Assembly (NCBI GenBank): GCA_000507305.1
Contig: DF239171.1
Location: forward strand, 62,001-126,000
DNA length: 64,000 nucleotides
Direction of reading: 5' to 3'
From: Breviolum minutum Mf 1.05b.01
Lineage: Eukaryota > Sar > Dinophyceae > Suessiales > Symbiodiniaceae
In this document: in pieces, positions 10,524 to 21,104 of the stretch
Numbering within the stretch: the first letter of the stretch is position 1
How the letters are laid out: each line of letters opens with the position of its first letter
Notes under the pieces: model-generated
The model's input: only the letters and a program-made list of their open reading frames with translations
Database searches by the model: none
Told to the model about the DNA's origin: nothing
Position numbers and translations under genes: made by a program

Positions 10524-10637
10524 CCTCCCTGAAACCAACATCGACTTTACCCTTGAAAATAAGCCATCCCCAAACGGAAATGTAATCTTCCAACCATTGA
10601 TTTTCTGGGCTAACTGTTTGTTTCAGGGAGGGTAACA
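10524..10637. repeat. Palindromic element, family E2
   Basis: CCCTCCCTGAAACCAACA and TGTTTGTTTCAGGGAGGGT, with TAATCTTCCAACCATTGATT inside. 10640-11074 shows no feature. Confidence 0.85.
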
Positions 10638-11074
10638 AATGGTAATCAAAGCCCCTAGATTATAACCCAAACGAAAATTGTTTTTTTCTCACTTCTCATG
10701 TGAAGGTGGCAGTTTTCCATTCATCTATCTCCTGAAAAGATGGCAGCCAAGAAATAAGACCTTATTGAGAGATTCTTAACCACCATCATCCTCTAAGAAG
10801 GCCTTCAATCATTTTAAGCTCGCGTTCGCGATTTTTTCTTGTGACACCCCCCAAAGCCAAAGCACAAGCGCCGGCTAAAGGGGATTATGCCGAAAGCAAA
10901 AAATGGAACGAGTTGGTTTTTCCCAAAGGAAACAAAAAAATTCATCTCAAAGAATGAACACCCGTGCATCTTCGGCCGATCCCCCTTGGGGATAACAAAA
11001 AATGTGTGAAGCTCTTCGGGTGGTCACAATTGCGCCCTTCATCTTCACTTACCACTCTTGAGCATCGAACAAAA

Positions 11075-11345
11075 CAAAATATACATATATATACATACTA
11101 CATAATTATTATGTAAAATCAGATGAATATGTATATATATACACATTATATATACACATACCTGGAGTCTCCAAAGTACCTTTATGTTGTTTTCCGGAAA
11201 ATGAGTATAAATTCTTTGTATCATTCATATATTATACATAACATCAAATCATCATGGATTACACTTCTATATAATTCTTGCATGTATGTATTTAAATATA
11301 TGTCTGTATATATATATATATATCATTTATATATATATACATGCG
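11075..11345. repeat. TA-rich microsatellite region
   Basis: Repeated ATATACATATATA runs with several interruptions. Reading frames here are chance products. Confidence 0.85.
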
Positions 11346-11379
11346 TTAGGTCCAGTTCTCTACCTAAAAAACCAACCAC

Positions 11380-11463
11380 CAAAAAATGCTGCTGTGCCTC
11401 GGTGGCGGCTCCCGCCTCAGCAGTGGCGGGAGCCTCCGCCTCCGCTTCCGGCGGAACGGTCGC
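11380..11463 (-). CDS. Exon of Ala/Glu/Pro-rich unknown gene
   Basis: Minus strand: acceptor GGGGATTTTCCAG/GCG, phase 0, reading ATVPPEAEAEAPATAEA, then GAATEAQQ, and a possible donor G/GTGGTT in phase 0 at 11380. The exon is 84 bases and strikingly GC-rich within a TA-rich region. Composition matches exons at 9700, 7060 and 15536, and phase 0 agrees with both neighbours. The plus strand carries a 131-codon frame over the same place (11386-11781), which I rejected because it runs on into non-coding-like sequence without splice support. Confidence 0.5.
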
Positions 11464-11791
11464 CTGGAAAATCCCCAGCCGTTTTCTCAGGGGTCCAACG
11501 GCAAGTGTGATTTGACATGTCCATCCAACAAACAGGCCGGAAGTTTGTCACAGGGAGAAGATGTTTTTTCCCCATTTTTTCCGGAAAAATCCATGGAGTT
11601 TGGTTTGGAAGATGACACGCCTTCTTTTTGGGGATGCCATCTGAGAAGAGGTGCTAAGGTGAATTTCAAGGAGGGTATACTGATGGGTCATGGTCTGAAA
11701 GGTGTTGTTCAAACATTCCTCATGCCTCTTGAGTTGGAATCATGGAAAACTTTTCGCAATTTAAGCAACGTCAACGTTTAACCCTTGGCTG

Positions 11792-11890
11792 ACATGAACC
11801 ATGAAATCCTGATGAGTTTCCTTATGTCATGGCTTATTCAAAAAGCACCTATGTAAATGGGCTGTATTTCATCCCCTATATACAACAAAT
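11792..11890. repeat. Family I variant
   Basis: AACCATGAAATCCTGATGAG, then AAATGGGCTGTATTTCATCCCC. This is the variant with the CATGAAATCCTGGTTG left end, also at 37046 and 49305. Confidence 0.55.
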
Positions 11891-11904
11891 ACGCATGGGT
11901 CTTG

Positions 11905-12060
11905 GTCACCAGTCATATGTACTGGGGTTGATCAACTCCTTATGTTGGGGATGGAAACCACCCACCTTTACTTGGGAATCCTTATAATGAGTATAAAAAA
12001 TGCCTGTTGATGACCATCCCTACCATACGAATGGGAGTTTAGACCCCAGCACATATGGCC
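11905..12060. repeat. Unclassified palindromic element
   Basis: Arms CATATGTACTGGGGTTGATC and GACCCCAGCACATATG about 130 bases apart, with inner GGGGATGG and CCATCCCTACC. Only one copy is seen. 12061-12725 shows nothing I can support. Confidence 0.65.
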
Positions 12061-12727
12061 GTCATGTTACCTAAATGGGGGTGATCTTTATGACAAGGTG
12101 TTATCCAACCATCACTTGCTTTGATCCAAAAAGAAGTCAGTGGACTTTGTCGTGTCCAGAATAGTCATTATCCGTATCTGCAAACGTGATTTTATGGCAT
12201 GGCGTCATGGCGTTATCCAAATCCGTTCGGGGAATACCAGGTCGGCATGAAAACCCCCAGGGGATCCAAACTTTGGCTTCGGTACCACTTCTTTCAGGAT
12301 AACTGCCGTAACTCAACTGAAGAATCAATTTTTTGGGAAGGGAGTAGGTCTTTGTGTTCAAGTGCCTAGACTTAAGGGCTACAGGGAACTGAATCATTTT
12401 CCACCAAAAAATCTCTGAAGAATTTTCACAAAAGATTCTCTAAAACAGATGAGGATAAAATGTTTATGTGAGAAATGTGATCCAAACAAACTTGGAAAAT
12501 CACACCCCAAAAACTGTTGAATTTCAAAATCTGGCCAGATTTCAGTTGAGGTTTCTATTTCAATCTACTGTTTATTTATGATGAGGATTTGGAACTTTAC
12601 AGTACTAATCCTTTTCGATACTCCAGGATTTCTGAAAATCAAAACTCTAGCAGTAGGTTCCTGAAACCGAAAGCCGCAAGCACTTCCAGGGATAAGTCAA
12701 CATCATTGAAAAAAGGGATCATTGATC

Positions 12728-12762
12728 ATTGTATATATATATATAGAGAGAGAGAGAGGTCT
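12728..12762. repeat. (TA)n(GA)n microsatellite
   Basis: TATATATATATAT followed by AGAGAGAGAGAG. A short minus-strand frame at about 12830-12880 (AEEEANGG) has the right composition for the Ala/Glu-rich gene but is too short to call. 12900-13740 shows nothing firm. Confidence 0.85.
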
Positions 12763-13741
12763 ATACATACATGTTACAGCTGGATAGATCATTACTGATT
12801 ACAAATATCAATCATTATCTTTCCTTAAACCAGCAGCCTCTAGCCACCCCACCATTAGCCTCTTCCTCTGCCATGGTGCCAAAGAAAAGCACACACGGCT
12901 GGTATCATATGGTCGTCGCTCGATTTCAAAAAAGGGCAACGGGATCAACGCAATGGAAAGAGTTTGGAAAATTTGGAAAACCATGTTCTCATCAGTAATA
13001 GTGGGAATGTTTCAAAAGAATACTAAAATACTCAACCCATGCTTCATTGGCGGTTGAGGTCGGTGATGAATCCCAAACAAAACGACAATGACAAAGAATG
13101 TTACTTGGAAGGATCTTTTTAAAGAACCGCGACCACCATTGAACTACTAACCCAATTTATTTGTTAAATGATTTTGAATTCAGGACACTAACAAAAATGT
13201 TTCCTGCCGATTTTTCTCCATGTTGGTGTATCAACGAAGTGTGAGTTAAATCAAATTCATTGAAGCGATACAAATTTGGTTCCATGTTTGGCTTCGGGTG
13301 CTACCCTCACAATTCAATTTTTTAAATCCCAAGTCGAAGCAGTTCCGCAGTTCCTATATGAAACTTTGCAGCTTTTTCGGGCAAACATCGGCCTTCATCA
13401 GCCTTTGGTTATAGTTTCATTGATGTCGCCTCGAAGGTCCCGAAATTCCAAACATTGGCTTCAAAACATCTTTTTTTGACCCGTACGCTGGAAATCGAAA
13501 CGAAAATTCGATTTTCTCGAACTCTCCCAGCACCCGTCCGTTGGGTTATGTTCATTGACATGGCCCAAGGATTCCACGCCGGAAGACGGGCGGCAGGTGA
13601 CGACTAAGGTTTTTTTGGGGGGGTATTGTGTCAGGATTTTTGTTGTTGGGCGGCGCCAATGGAGCAATCTTCAAAATCAAACTGAAGGAAACAAACCGGA
13701 GTAGTGTTCGAAAAATGCAAAATATGATTGCATTCCATTGT

Positions 13742-13860
13742 GGTTGGTTAGTAGGGGTCCTTACGGTGGCTAAGAAATAATCCCTTTATAATTGTGCAGT
13801 TTTTTCATGCCCTATATGCCCCAAACAACGGGGTGAACACTGCTCACTTGATTTAGGCCA
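13742..13860. repeat. Worn family I element
   Basis: GGTCCTTACGGTGG, AGAAATAATCCCTTTATAA, CCCCAAACAAC and ACTGCTCACTTG in the order of family I. Confidence 0.55.
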
Positions 13861-14378
13861 CAGTATACCGCATGTCTCAAGGGGAAGGTTTTTCATCAAT
13901 TGAAATGGCGGTTGTTGCTTCTTTCCTCCCTCCCCCTTCAATAACCTTAAGGACCCTGGCTGAATTGCAATTGAATTGCACTCGTTTATCAACCTGGATA
14001 GTTTTCCCCTTACAAAGTACCATCTCTTTGAGGAAAATCTGTCTTGGGCTCCGTCATGTCATAGTTAAGCCGGATATGTGTATATGTATATATTTATAAA
14101 TCTATATTATAGCTTTGTGCTGATTCATCATTAATTACACGTTTAAAAAAAGACACATCAGCCCCAAAAAACAAATCCAAGATAATGATGGTTAGTAATC
14201 CATGATCAGGCCTTGTATTCTTTGTGGGGGTGGTATTGGGGGGTGCTGGGCCCCTCAGATTCGGCACAAATCCAAGAGAAAGAATGCTCCATTTAAGGCG
14301 ATTCTGATTCCTCTTGGCACTCAGAAAAAACCAACTGATGTCAACATCTCCTGGCGGATGAAGGTGGAGTTCAAGATT

Positions 14379-14482
14379 TGGGTGTTTTCAAAAATAGGGG
14401 TACCCCAAAATGGATGGTTTATAATGGAAAATACTATTAAAATGGATGATTCGGGGGTACCACTATTTTCGGAAACATCCAT
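14379..14482. repeat. Palindromic element, family G
   Basis: TTGGGTGTTTTCAAAAATAGG and CTATTTTCGGAAACATCC, with GGGGTACC repeated on both sides. Confidence 0.8.
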
Positions 14483-14764
14483 TTTTTGTTGATGATGAGT
14501 TGGTGGTTGACTTGGGGGGTGTTCGAAGTTTACCTTGTTCTATACGCTAAAATGTTGAAACAAAGTGGGCCAATACACACCCTTCCGATAGTACTCTCAT
14601 GCAACCCAAGCAACCCCCACCAAAAGCTCTCTTTAAAAAAATCAGGGCTTCATTTTGAAGAAAAAAAACGAAAGGAACCCAGCCTTTTTGAGCTATTTAA
14701 TATTCTATCTTTAACTATCGTCCAGTGGTGAGGAACTCTTTAGTCATGACTTTTACAGGTAAAT

Positions 14765-14867
14765 ACACCCCTCAAGTCTAACATGGAACCTGAACATCAG
14801 CCCCTGGAAAAGGAGATTCCTTTTGGAAACCATCATGTTCAGGTTCCATGTTAAACTTCAGGGGAGT
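14765..14867. repeat. Palindromic element, family E1
   Basis: CCCCTCAAGTCTAACATGGAA and CAGGTTCCATGTTAAACTTCA are near-perfect inverse arms. Confidence 0.9.
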
Positions 14868-15019
14868 AAACATTTTAAAACCGAGGTGGATGGTTCAGAT
14901 GATTTTCCGGATTTCAATTAGATTGAGGTTTCAGCTGTCAGACATTGAGGGCTGTAGATGCTGTAGGCTTGCTAAGGGGCCCCAATCCCTAAAACTAACG
15001 GCTCGACCGTAAGACTAGG

Positions 15020-15176
15020 CCGTTGATGGTTCAGAAATCCCCAAACAACCAACGTTTGGATGTATTAAAGCCCGTTGTTAATAATGGTAGATCAACTACC
15101 AACCTCAAAAAAAAGGATTTCAACTCCGTTTTCCTCAACTGGTGAGTTTGCAGGGATTTCTTAACCATCAACAGTA
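15020..15176. repeat. Palindromic element, family F (long form)
   Basis: CCGTTGATGGTTCAGAAATCC at the left and GGATTTCTTAACCATCAACAG at the right; ACTACCAACCTC and CTCAACTGGTGAG inside. Confidence 0.85.
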
Positions 15177-15220
15177 TCACCGACAAAAAGAAACAAAAGC
15201 TTACACCGGGGTAAAAGTTG

Positions 15221-15303
15221 ATGGCACAGTTACCATGTATTGGTTTATTTAAACCCTGTATTAACCCACCTTTTGGGGACTGTGCCATGTACTTTGACCA
15301 TGG
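15221..15303. repeat. Family L element
   Basis: GGCACAGTTACCATGTATTGG, then ATTAACCCACCTTTTGGGG, then ACTGTGCCATGTAC. The second copy is at 27174-27262. Confidence 0.75.
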
Positions 15304-15535
15304 GGTATATCCTTGGGATGGTAATCTAGCTGTTTAACCCTACCACTATGTTGCTTTCAGGGGAGGGTACGTAGTGGAAAACCCTCCTGCGAACTAACAT
15401 CTATCTAATATCCCCCTACAATCGGCCCGGCACTTTCCCACTTTCGGTCTTATATGGACTCGTGGGCCCCTGGAGGGTCAGTTTCATGGAAGGTCAGTTG
15501 GGTCAACACCTGGCGATTTCCCCCGTTCAGATCTC

Positions 15536-15615
15536 CTTGAGCCGCCGCTGCCGTGCTGAATTGGGCGCCGCACGCTGCAGCGCAGCACGGGCGGCTGGAG
15601 ATTCTTCACCACGAC
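15536..15615 (-). CDS. Exon of Ala/Glu/Pro-rich unknown gene
   Basis: Minus strand: acceptor CACGCCAG/GTCG, phase 1 in, reading RGEESPAARAALQRAAP, then NSARQRRLK. The donor would be GA (AAG/GAGATC), phase 0 out; three codons later the frame stops. It is 80 bases and GC-rich. Phase joins the exon ending 17465 (out 1) and the exon starting 11463 (in 0). GA donors are known in dinoflagellates but make this end less certain; alternatively this is a last exon ending RLKEI. Confidence 0.45.
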
Positions 15616-15932
15616 CTGGCGTGGGCTCGGTGGTGACACGTTGAAGTTCTTGTCAAGAAGATCACATGGTAGCGAATCAATTGACTTGATGTGGATAATG
15701 AATAGGGATTCGAATCATCTATCTGGATTTTTTCATAATATGCAATTCATAGAGATAAACTCATCTTTTCAAGAAAATTTAGGCCATGCATGGGTGTCTT
15801 TTCTTGAGCAGGATGAGAGAAAAGCATGGTTGAATCAAGACAGTGGCCAAAACCATTGCATAGGAGTCAGTCTGAAGTTTCAGCCCAATTGTAAATAAGG
15901 ATTCTAATCACCAACATGTTCAAGTATAAATC

Positions 15933-16308
15933 TATTTTGGGGGTGGGGATTCTCTTCCATAGGCCTTACATTAACTGGCCAAAATATAATATTTTCTACC
16001 TCGTCTACCTCGTGTGCAAGATCATTTTCCAGAAATAGCTCCCTCGTGCCTAAATCAAAAACCAAAATTAGAGACCTCGTAGCTTAAATCAAAAATTTGT
16101 AAATAAGTCCTCGTATAATGGCATATTCCACACAGCTGCAACCAATCATACAGTTAGCCAGAAAGCCGGATTCANCCTCGGGCCTGTCCTCGCTAGTTCT
16201 ACTTTTCCTACCTCGTTGCCTCGTCTGTCCTCGCTATAATTTGTATTACATACAGCTTACATCGGTGAGTACCTCGATTTTAGGTACGTGAAATTTTCGG
16301 TGATAATA
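15933..16308. repeat. Family M element split by an insertion
   Basis: The left part (TTTTGGGGGTGGGGATTC, CCATAGGCCTTACAT) and right part (TTACATACAGCTTACATC, GGTGAGTACC, TTTTAGGTACGTGAAAT) match the intact copy at 35007-35126. They are separated here by 274 extra bases. Confidence 0.85.
15972..16245. mobile_element. 274-base CCTCG-rich insertion
   Basis: It interrupts the family M copy and is bounded by the direct repeat TTACAT (15966-15971 and 16246-16251), present once in the intact M copy at 35007. This is a clear target-site duplication of 6 bases. The insert holds at least ten CCTCG words (CTACCTCGTCTACCTCG near its left end, CCTACCTCGTTGCCTCG near its right end) and a twice-seen block TAAATCAAAAAC / TTAAATCAAAAAT. 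It has no open frame, no clear terminal inverted repeats, and one N at 16175. A non-autonomous transposon or a retroposed RNA are both possible. Confidence 0.75.
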
Positions 16309-16460
16309 AACCTGATTTACCAAGTAAACTGGGATGACAATTGAGAGTTTGGAACACCTGCTCATGTAAAGGAATAATAGGCGACGTTGAATCAAACCCA
16401 TCCGTCAGCTCTGATGAAAAGATGCTTCGGAAGAGGTGCCACCAGCAACAAGCACGAATC

Positions 16461-16555
16461 TGCTTGGTGGTTTCAACCCATTTGAAAAAATTGTACAAAA
16501 AATTGATGATTTGCCCATTTTCGCGGATACTAATCAAAAAATGATTGAAACCGCG
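16461..16555. repeat. Worn family A element
   Basis: TGCTTGGTGGTTTCAACCC at the left; AAAATGATTGAAACCGC at the right. Confidence 0.65.
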
Positions 16556-16747
16556 AAGACCCAGTGATTTTGGGCATTCTGGTGTCTCATTCGTACCCGA
16601 GGTAATAGGAAGTTGCAACAACCACATCGTCAGGAATATCCAGTTTTAAATTGCGTGTATCACCCAGGTAGGTTTGCCCTTAAGAATCCAATTATGCTCA
16701 GGGGGTATCCTCATGTATCCTCAACAATCAGGCCGAACACAACTAAG

Positions 16748-16875
16748 TCATGGCCACTCAACCTACCCCCCCCCAACGTCCCCCCCAGAAACAAGGTTTC
16801 AATAAGGCCTTATTAAGCGAAACCAATGGTTAATAAGCCATTAATAAGGCCGGCTATTTCTGCGGAGGGGTGATG
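16748..16875. repeat. Palindromic element, family H
   Basis: TCAATAAGGCCTTATTAAG, AACCAATGGTTAATAAGCC and GGCCGGCTATTTCTGCGG, as at 1269-1432. Confidence 0.85.
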
Positions 16876-16965
16876 GCCATAAAAGGTTCGGTAATTTCAA
16901 TCTGTTCCGAATAAACAAAAAAGAAGCTTGTGAGCAAAGGCAACGTTCCAAAATGTTCGTTTCAT

Positions 16966-17107
16966 ACCAGGTGGGCCCCTACTAGTTATAAATTGAGTTA
17001 TAACCCCTATAAATGGCCTTATAAATGGGTTTTCCTGGGGTTATTTCACACTACTTATAGGAGTTAATTTCAGCCAATTTATAACGATCGTAGGGGCCCA
17101 CCTTGTA
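16966..17107. repeat. Palindromic element, family B
   Basis: TACCAGGTGGGCCCCTACTA and CGTAGGGGCCCACCTTGTA, with TATAAATGGG / CCTGGGGTTATTTCAC inside. Confidence 0.9.
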
Positions 17108-17197
17108 GGATTTTCACCAACCAAATCTCCCCCCCAGCTGCACCGATATGTCGCGGAGAGAAGGCGGGAGAATCCACCTGAAAAAAGAGGCCATGCT

Positions 17198-17199
<2 letters not shown>

Positions 17200-17246
<47 letters not shown>
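17200..17246. repeat. (GAT)n microsatellite
   Basis: About 15 units of GAT, followed to 17360 by loosely repeated ATGTGGATATG words. Confidence 0.95.
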
Positions 17247-17247
<1 letters not shown>

Positions 17248-17464
17248 TGCATATGCTTTTCGTTATGTGGATATGTGGATATGCAAATATGATGATGTTA
17301 TAGTATTTTTATATGAATCATATGTGTCTAATATGTGGATGTGGATGTAGATGTGCATATGCACATGTTGCGTACATATACAAATACGATATCCAAAATT
17401 ATTGCAAAGCTTGTATATAAACTAGATGTTATATATACTGTCAAGCTTCAGAAAACATCCAAAC

Positions 17465-17648
17465 CTCCCTTCTGCTGAGGCTCCCGAGCCTTAGCACGTG
17501 ACCGTGTGCCTGGCAAGGCACGTGGTGAAAGATGACCTGGCAACGCAGGTGCCGGGTGCGGTCGGTCGGGTGCTTCAACGGCGTCCACGGTGGGTTTCGA
17601 TAGTGCCAAGGTTTTTGCACGACCCCAAGGTCCAAGTTTGGAAGCATC
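17465..17648 (-). CDS. Exon of Ala/Glu/Pro-rich unknown gene
   Basis: Minus strand: acceptor GGGATTTTAG/GAT, phase 0, open for 61 codons, donor G/GTTTGG, phase 1 out. It reads DASKLGPWGRAKTLALSK, then PTVDAVEAPDRPHPAPALPG and RAKAREPQQKG. It is the longest exon of this gene seen here (184 bases). The peptide is Pro/Ala-rich and basic, with no recognised domain; a disordered region is the plain reading. The phase 1 end joins the exon starting 15615, giving an uninterrupted frame. The overlapping 103-codon minus frame in another phase (17441-17752) has no splice support. Confidence 0.55.
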
Positions 17649-18104
17649 CTAAAATCCCACATCTTAATTCCAGTACTAGGGATGTTTGGGAATGATAGAA
17701 ATAAGGTTGTAAAAAATAGCTGGGGAATTCCACACCTCCTACTTGCAGCCATTAAAAATGCCTTAAAATCCAGGTATTACCCCTATGTGAGAAATATGGA
17801 TTCGGAAAAAAAAATGTGGAAAAATCAAGTACAGTCAGTACTGTACACATCTTCACTGCGGGTACTACAGTAGTACCTCCAACATGTTGATGATGATGAT
17901 GATGATGACAATGAAATTGGAGGTTCTTTGCATAAACTCAGGAGATCTTTTATCCAAAAATAGTTACTCAGCACATTTGGAAGTACTTCGCGTGGATTGA
18001 CGGTTTTTTTCCTGCACAGCCTTTTGTTGGCAAGGGAGGAAAGTCTGATAGAAATCTGGAGGTTGGGCCTATGGAGCGGGTCGTTATGGATGGAGTTGTT
18101 GATT

Positions 18105-18226
18105 TGGGTAGACCCTATAAATGGCCAAAAATTGATGGGTAACTGTGGTTAGAACTCTACTTTTAGGATGGTTTTGGGGGTTATTTCGCCCCATTTATTT
18201 CACTGGTAACCAGCCCTATCTTGTAG
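18105..18226. repeat. Worn family B element
   Basis: CTATAAATGGCC, GGGGGTTATTTCGCCCC and CAGCCCTATCTTGTAG; both arms damaged. Confidence 0.55.
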
Positions 18227-18227
18227 A

Positions 18228-18306
18228 GACGTAACGGACACGGTTTTGTTGGCAGTTGGTTGATGGCATCCTGGAGGTGGTTCCCAACCTGGTAGCGGCT
18301 CTGCTC
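18228..18306 (-). CDS. Putative exon, unknown protein
   Basis: Minus strand: acceptor GTGTGACAG/GAG, phase 0, reading EQSRYQVGNHLQDAINQLP, then TKPC, and possible GT donors at about 18243-18250. The frame is closed by a stop just upstream of the acceptor, so this is an internal exon if real. It may be a 5' exon of the Ala/Glu/Pro-rich gene, but no direct phase link was found. A worn B element abuts its end. Confidence 0.35.
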
Positions 18307-18439
18307 CTGTCACACACCGCAGCTGGGCTGAAGCCAAGTTCGCCTAAGATGTGCTCCCCAAGTCCCGTCGCCAGGATGGAAGCGTCTCCGTGTTCCCAAT
18401 GACGGATCCATGGGACTAAGTTTTTGACGTGCATAACTC

Positions 18440-18485
18440 AATCAACGAAATGTAGGTAAATATACCATACATTGGATTCCTATAG
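18440..18485. repeat. Half of a family J element
   Basis: AATGTAGGTAAATATACCAT and ACATTGGATTCCTATAGGG. 18486-19300 shows nothing I can support. Confidence 0.6.
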
Positions 18486-19304
18486 GGTTGGGAGTTGATT
18501 TCATGTAACTTGCTACAGATTGACATATTGAAAAATCTCCACATCTGCGGTAAACTCTCGGTGATTGTTTCTCAGCAACACTGGTAGAATCAAACTCCAA
18601 GTTTTCCACGTTTTTTTGATGAAAAAAAACTGACCCTTTTGCCTTTTTTTTAGTGGAAAAAACAAGGTTTCCAAATGATAAATTGAGAGTTTCTCTCATC
18701 AAGGTCTATTGTGTGGGATTTTTTTCAACAAAAAAAAGAGAAAAATTCAACCGAGCCCGTTCTGCACCTGATACACTACCAGTCACTACCAGTTCCAAAC
18801 CAAAAAACCACCCAACCAATGTTTAAAGTTTTCAGGTCAACTTCAACCTCTCCCCTCTCCCTGTCATCTGGTGCCACCATTGTGCTAATACGCCAAGGCA
18901 CATGTTTGCGTTCGGAAGCGCTAAAATCTCGGAAGTTACCTCCCAACGGTCTCCAAAAATGGGGGGGGTTCGGGTTTCCAGCCTCGGTTCTTGGTGGCCG
19001 CAATTTATGACAGTCGTGCATGATTCCGGGTCCAACCACGACCCGAGAAGAATCGAAATGAATATGAAATGACAAGAATCTATATATTGTATGTATATTG
19101 TGTATACATGTATTTGACAATGATACAGTATATGTTAACTGGATTTTTTCCAAACATTAAAGTCCTGTGATGGTGCCTTCCAGATGCGCAATCCTACCTA
19201 CCAAAGGTGGAAGCAATTGGATAGAAGTACCACATGCAGCCAGGAGACGAGTCCTCCCAAAACACTGGTAAACCAGTGTACAACCCATAGGATCCGTGTA
19301 TGGA

Positions 19305-19355
19305 CCAAATTTGGTTGGTTTGTAAGGTATATGAGGTAAATATATCATACATGGG
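19305..19355. repeat. Half of a family J element
   Basis: GAGGTAAATATATCATACATG, then GGTTCTATGGG. Confidence 0.6.
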
Positions 19356-19526
19356 TTCTATGGGTACTGAAGGTTAATAGCTTCCCCTTCATGAAAAGAA
19401 AAATGGATTATTATAGATAGTATTATTTACATACCCACTCTGAACCGCAGAGTTTACACCTAAAAAATGGTAAAAAAACTTTCCCGATTTTTTTTGGAAA
19501 AGCTGTTTCCTTTTCGAAACAATAAA

Positions 19527-19626
19527 CTAGGTGGTGGTTTCAACCCATTTGAAAAATATGCTCGTCAAATTGGATCATGTCCCCAAATAGAGGTGAAAAT
19601 GAAAAATATGTCAAACCACCACCTAG
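19527..19626. repeat. Palindromic element, family A
   Basis: CTAGGTGGTGGTTTCAACCC and TCAAACCACCACCTAG are complete arms; TTGGATCATGTCCCC inside. Confidence 0.95.
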
Positions 19627-19654
19627 ATGGTATATTGATGGTTTGGATATATTT

Positions 19655-19742
19655 GGAAATCCCATCAAATCCATGTATGGTATATTTACCTACATTTTCC
19701 ATAAAAATCAACCAAAGGTAGCTAAATATACCAGTCCCATGG
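19655..19742. repeat. Palindromic element, family J
   Basis: ATCCATGTATGGTATATTTAC and GGTAGCTAAATATACCAG, with ATAAAAATCAACC inside. Confidence 0.85.
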
Positions 19743-19857
19743 ATCCTTTGGATATGTTTGGATGTGGTTTCTGCCTAGGAAAAAAAAACGACCCTAGCCT
19801 AGCGGGGTCGGTTACGCGGAGCGCGTTGCTGACGTGCCACCTCCACCTTGGGAGGGG

Positions 19858-19930
19858 TAACTGGGGAACCCTTGGGGAACCTTAAGGAACCTTAGGGAAG
19901 ATCGGGGAACCTTAGGGAACACTAGGGGAA
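19858..19930. repeat. Tandem GGGAACCTTA-type repeat
   Basis: About six diverged units of GGGGAACCTTAGGGAA. No other copy is seen in the window. A short basic minus frame (VEVARQQRAPRNRPR) lies to its left at 19800-19850 and is too short to call. Confidence 0.75.
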
Positions 19931-20109
19931 TCACCATGCCACGCCTCCACAAAAAGAATCCTATTACATTTAAAAATATCTTGTGCCGCCCTGGGTTTTC
20001 TTCAGGCCAAGTGCCATTTTTTTTTGGAAAGAGAGAGATTTCTTGGCTTGGGTTGCAAAATCGGAGTTGCTTGGATTGGATGTGTAAAATAGGAAAACTT
20101 CTTTGGATT

Positions 20110-20181
20110 AGACCCTGGGAAAATAGCTTGTAAATGGGGATGATCCGAACTACTTACAAGTCATGGGATGATCCTCCAAGG
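20110..20181. repeat. Right half of a family D element
   Basis: ACTACTTACAAGTCATGGG then ATGATCCTCCAAGGG. Confidence 0.6.
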
Positions 20182-20254
20182 GACCTACCAAAGGTGGGTA
20201 GAGTGGTGTTGGTGATATGTTTGTTGAATGTCAGCTTGAGGTACATTCTGGAAG

Positions 20255-20350
20255 ATTAACATTTGAAAACCCCAACAATGAAGGTTTGGAAGAGGATTTT
20301 CCTTTTCAATCGGGTGATTTTTAGGTTCCGTGTGAATTTTCAGGTGGGAA
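20255..20350. repeat. Family E1 element
   Basis: TTAACATTTGAAAACCCC, GGATTTTCCTTTTCAATCGGG and TTTTTAGGTTCCGTGTG; left arm worn. Confidence 0.65.
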
Positions 20351-20519
20351 GGCGGTGTATCTACCTACCCATGTTCCCAATCAAAATCAAAGATACCAGT
20401 CACATGGATCCTTTTTGGGAATAAAGGTGCCACGTTTTTCGAGCCAAATATTATTGTTTAGTTCCTGCTCTACGCGAAGCATGAGGGGACTTCTAAACTT
20501 TGACCCTTCAATCATGGCA

Positions 20520-20605
20520 AACCATACCTAAAAGAAGGCTTTAAGCCTGATCTTGGTGGTTAATCATCCCTTAATAAGGCCTTTTCTTTGGGAGGGTGGG
20601 GCGTT
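20520..20605. repeat. Family H element
   Basis: GGTGGTTAATCATCCCTTAAT, then AAGGCCTTTTCTTTGGGAGGG. Confidence 0.65.
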
Positions 20606-20639
20606 GGCATTGGGTGGGGCCATTACTTAGATTCTCAAT

Positions 20640-20750
20640 GCAAATTAATAAAATCTTTTGGGGTCCTGGGTTCATCCAGTGGGTTCGTCAACGTTAAGTT
20701 GAAGGTCGCGAATAGCGATGATGATTTTCCCAACTGTTCCAACAAAGAAC
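20640..20750 (-). CDS. Putative exon, unknown protein
   Basis: Minus strand: acceptor AAAACCAGAG/GTTC, phase 1, open for over 35 codons, reading SLLEQLGKSSSLFATFN, then LTLTNPLDEPRTPK. The donor is unclear (GT after FNL, or GA after NPL). No family is recognised. Its place between the RCC1-like gene and the Ala/Glu/Pro-rich gene would suit either. Confidence 0.3.
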
Positions 20751-20995
20751 CTCTGGTTTTACTAACACAGCTGGAAGCCCCTGGTTTTTTCATGGTATTA
20801 AAGAAAAGATTTAAATAGAGTGGATTTTTGCCAGCACGTATATGTTTGTTTAGCGGGATGGTATTTTCAGGGGTGATAAGGTTGACAACGAAAAACTAAG
20901 TGGTTTCAAGCCATCAAGAGAAAAAATGTACATAGGATGCACATGGGATTTTCTGCACAGCCTACTGCAGAGAGTGATATGTGGTGGTTAAATAT

Positions 20996-21104
20996 ACACC
21001 CCCGAAAACTAACGGCTTGATACCCCAAATAAAAAGTTTTGAAAGGAAATAAATTTCAAAAAAACGTCATTTTTGGTATCTATGTTGGATTTCGGCGGGG
21101 TTAC
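20996..21104. repeat. Palindromic element, family E5
   Basis: CCCCGAAAACTAACGGCTTG, then ATACCCCAAATAAAAAG, and TTTTTGGTATCTATGTTGGAT at the right. The E5 core pairs GATACC with GGTATC. Confidence 0.85.

Noticed and set aside
11386-11781. 131-codon plus-strand frame
   Set aside because: Its GC-rich start is better explained by the minus-strand exon 11380-11463; the rest has no coding signs or splice support.
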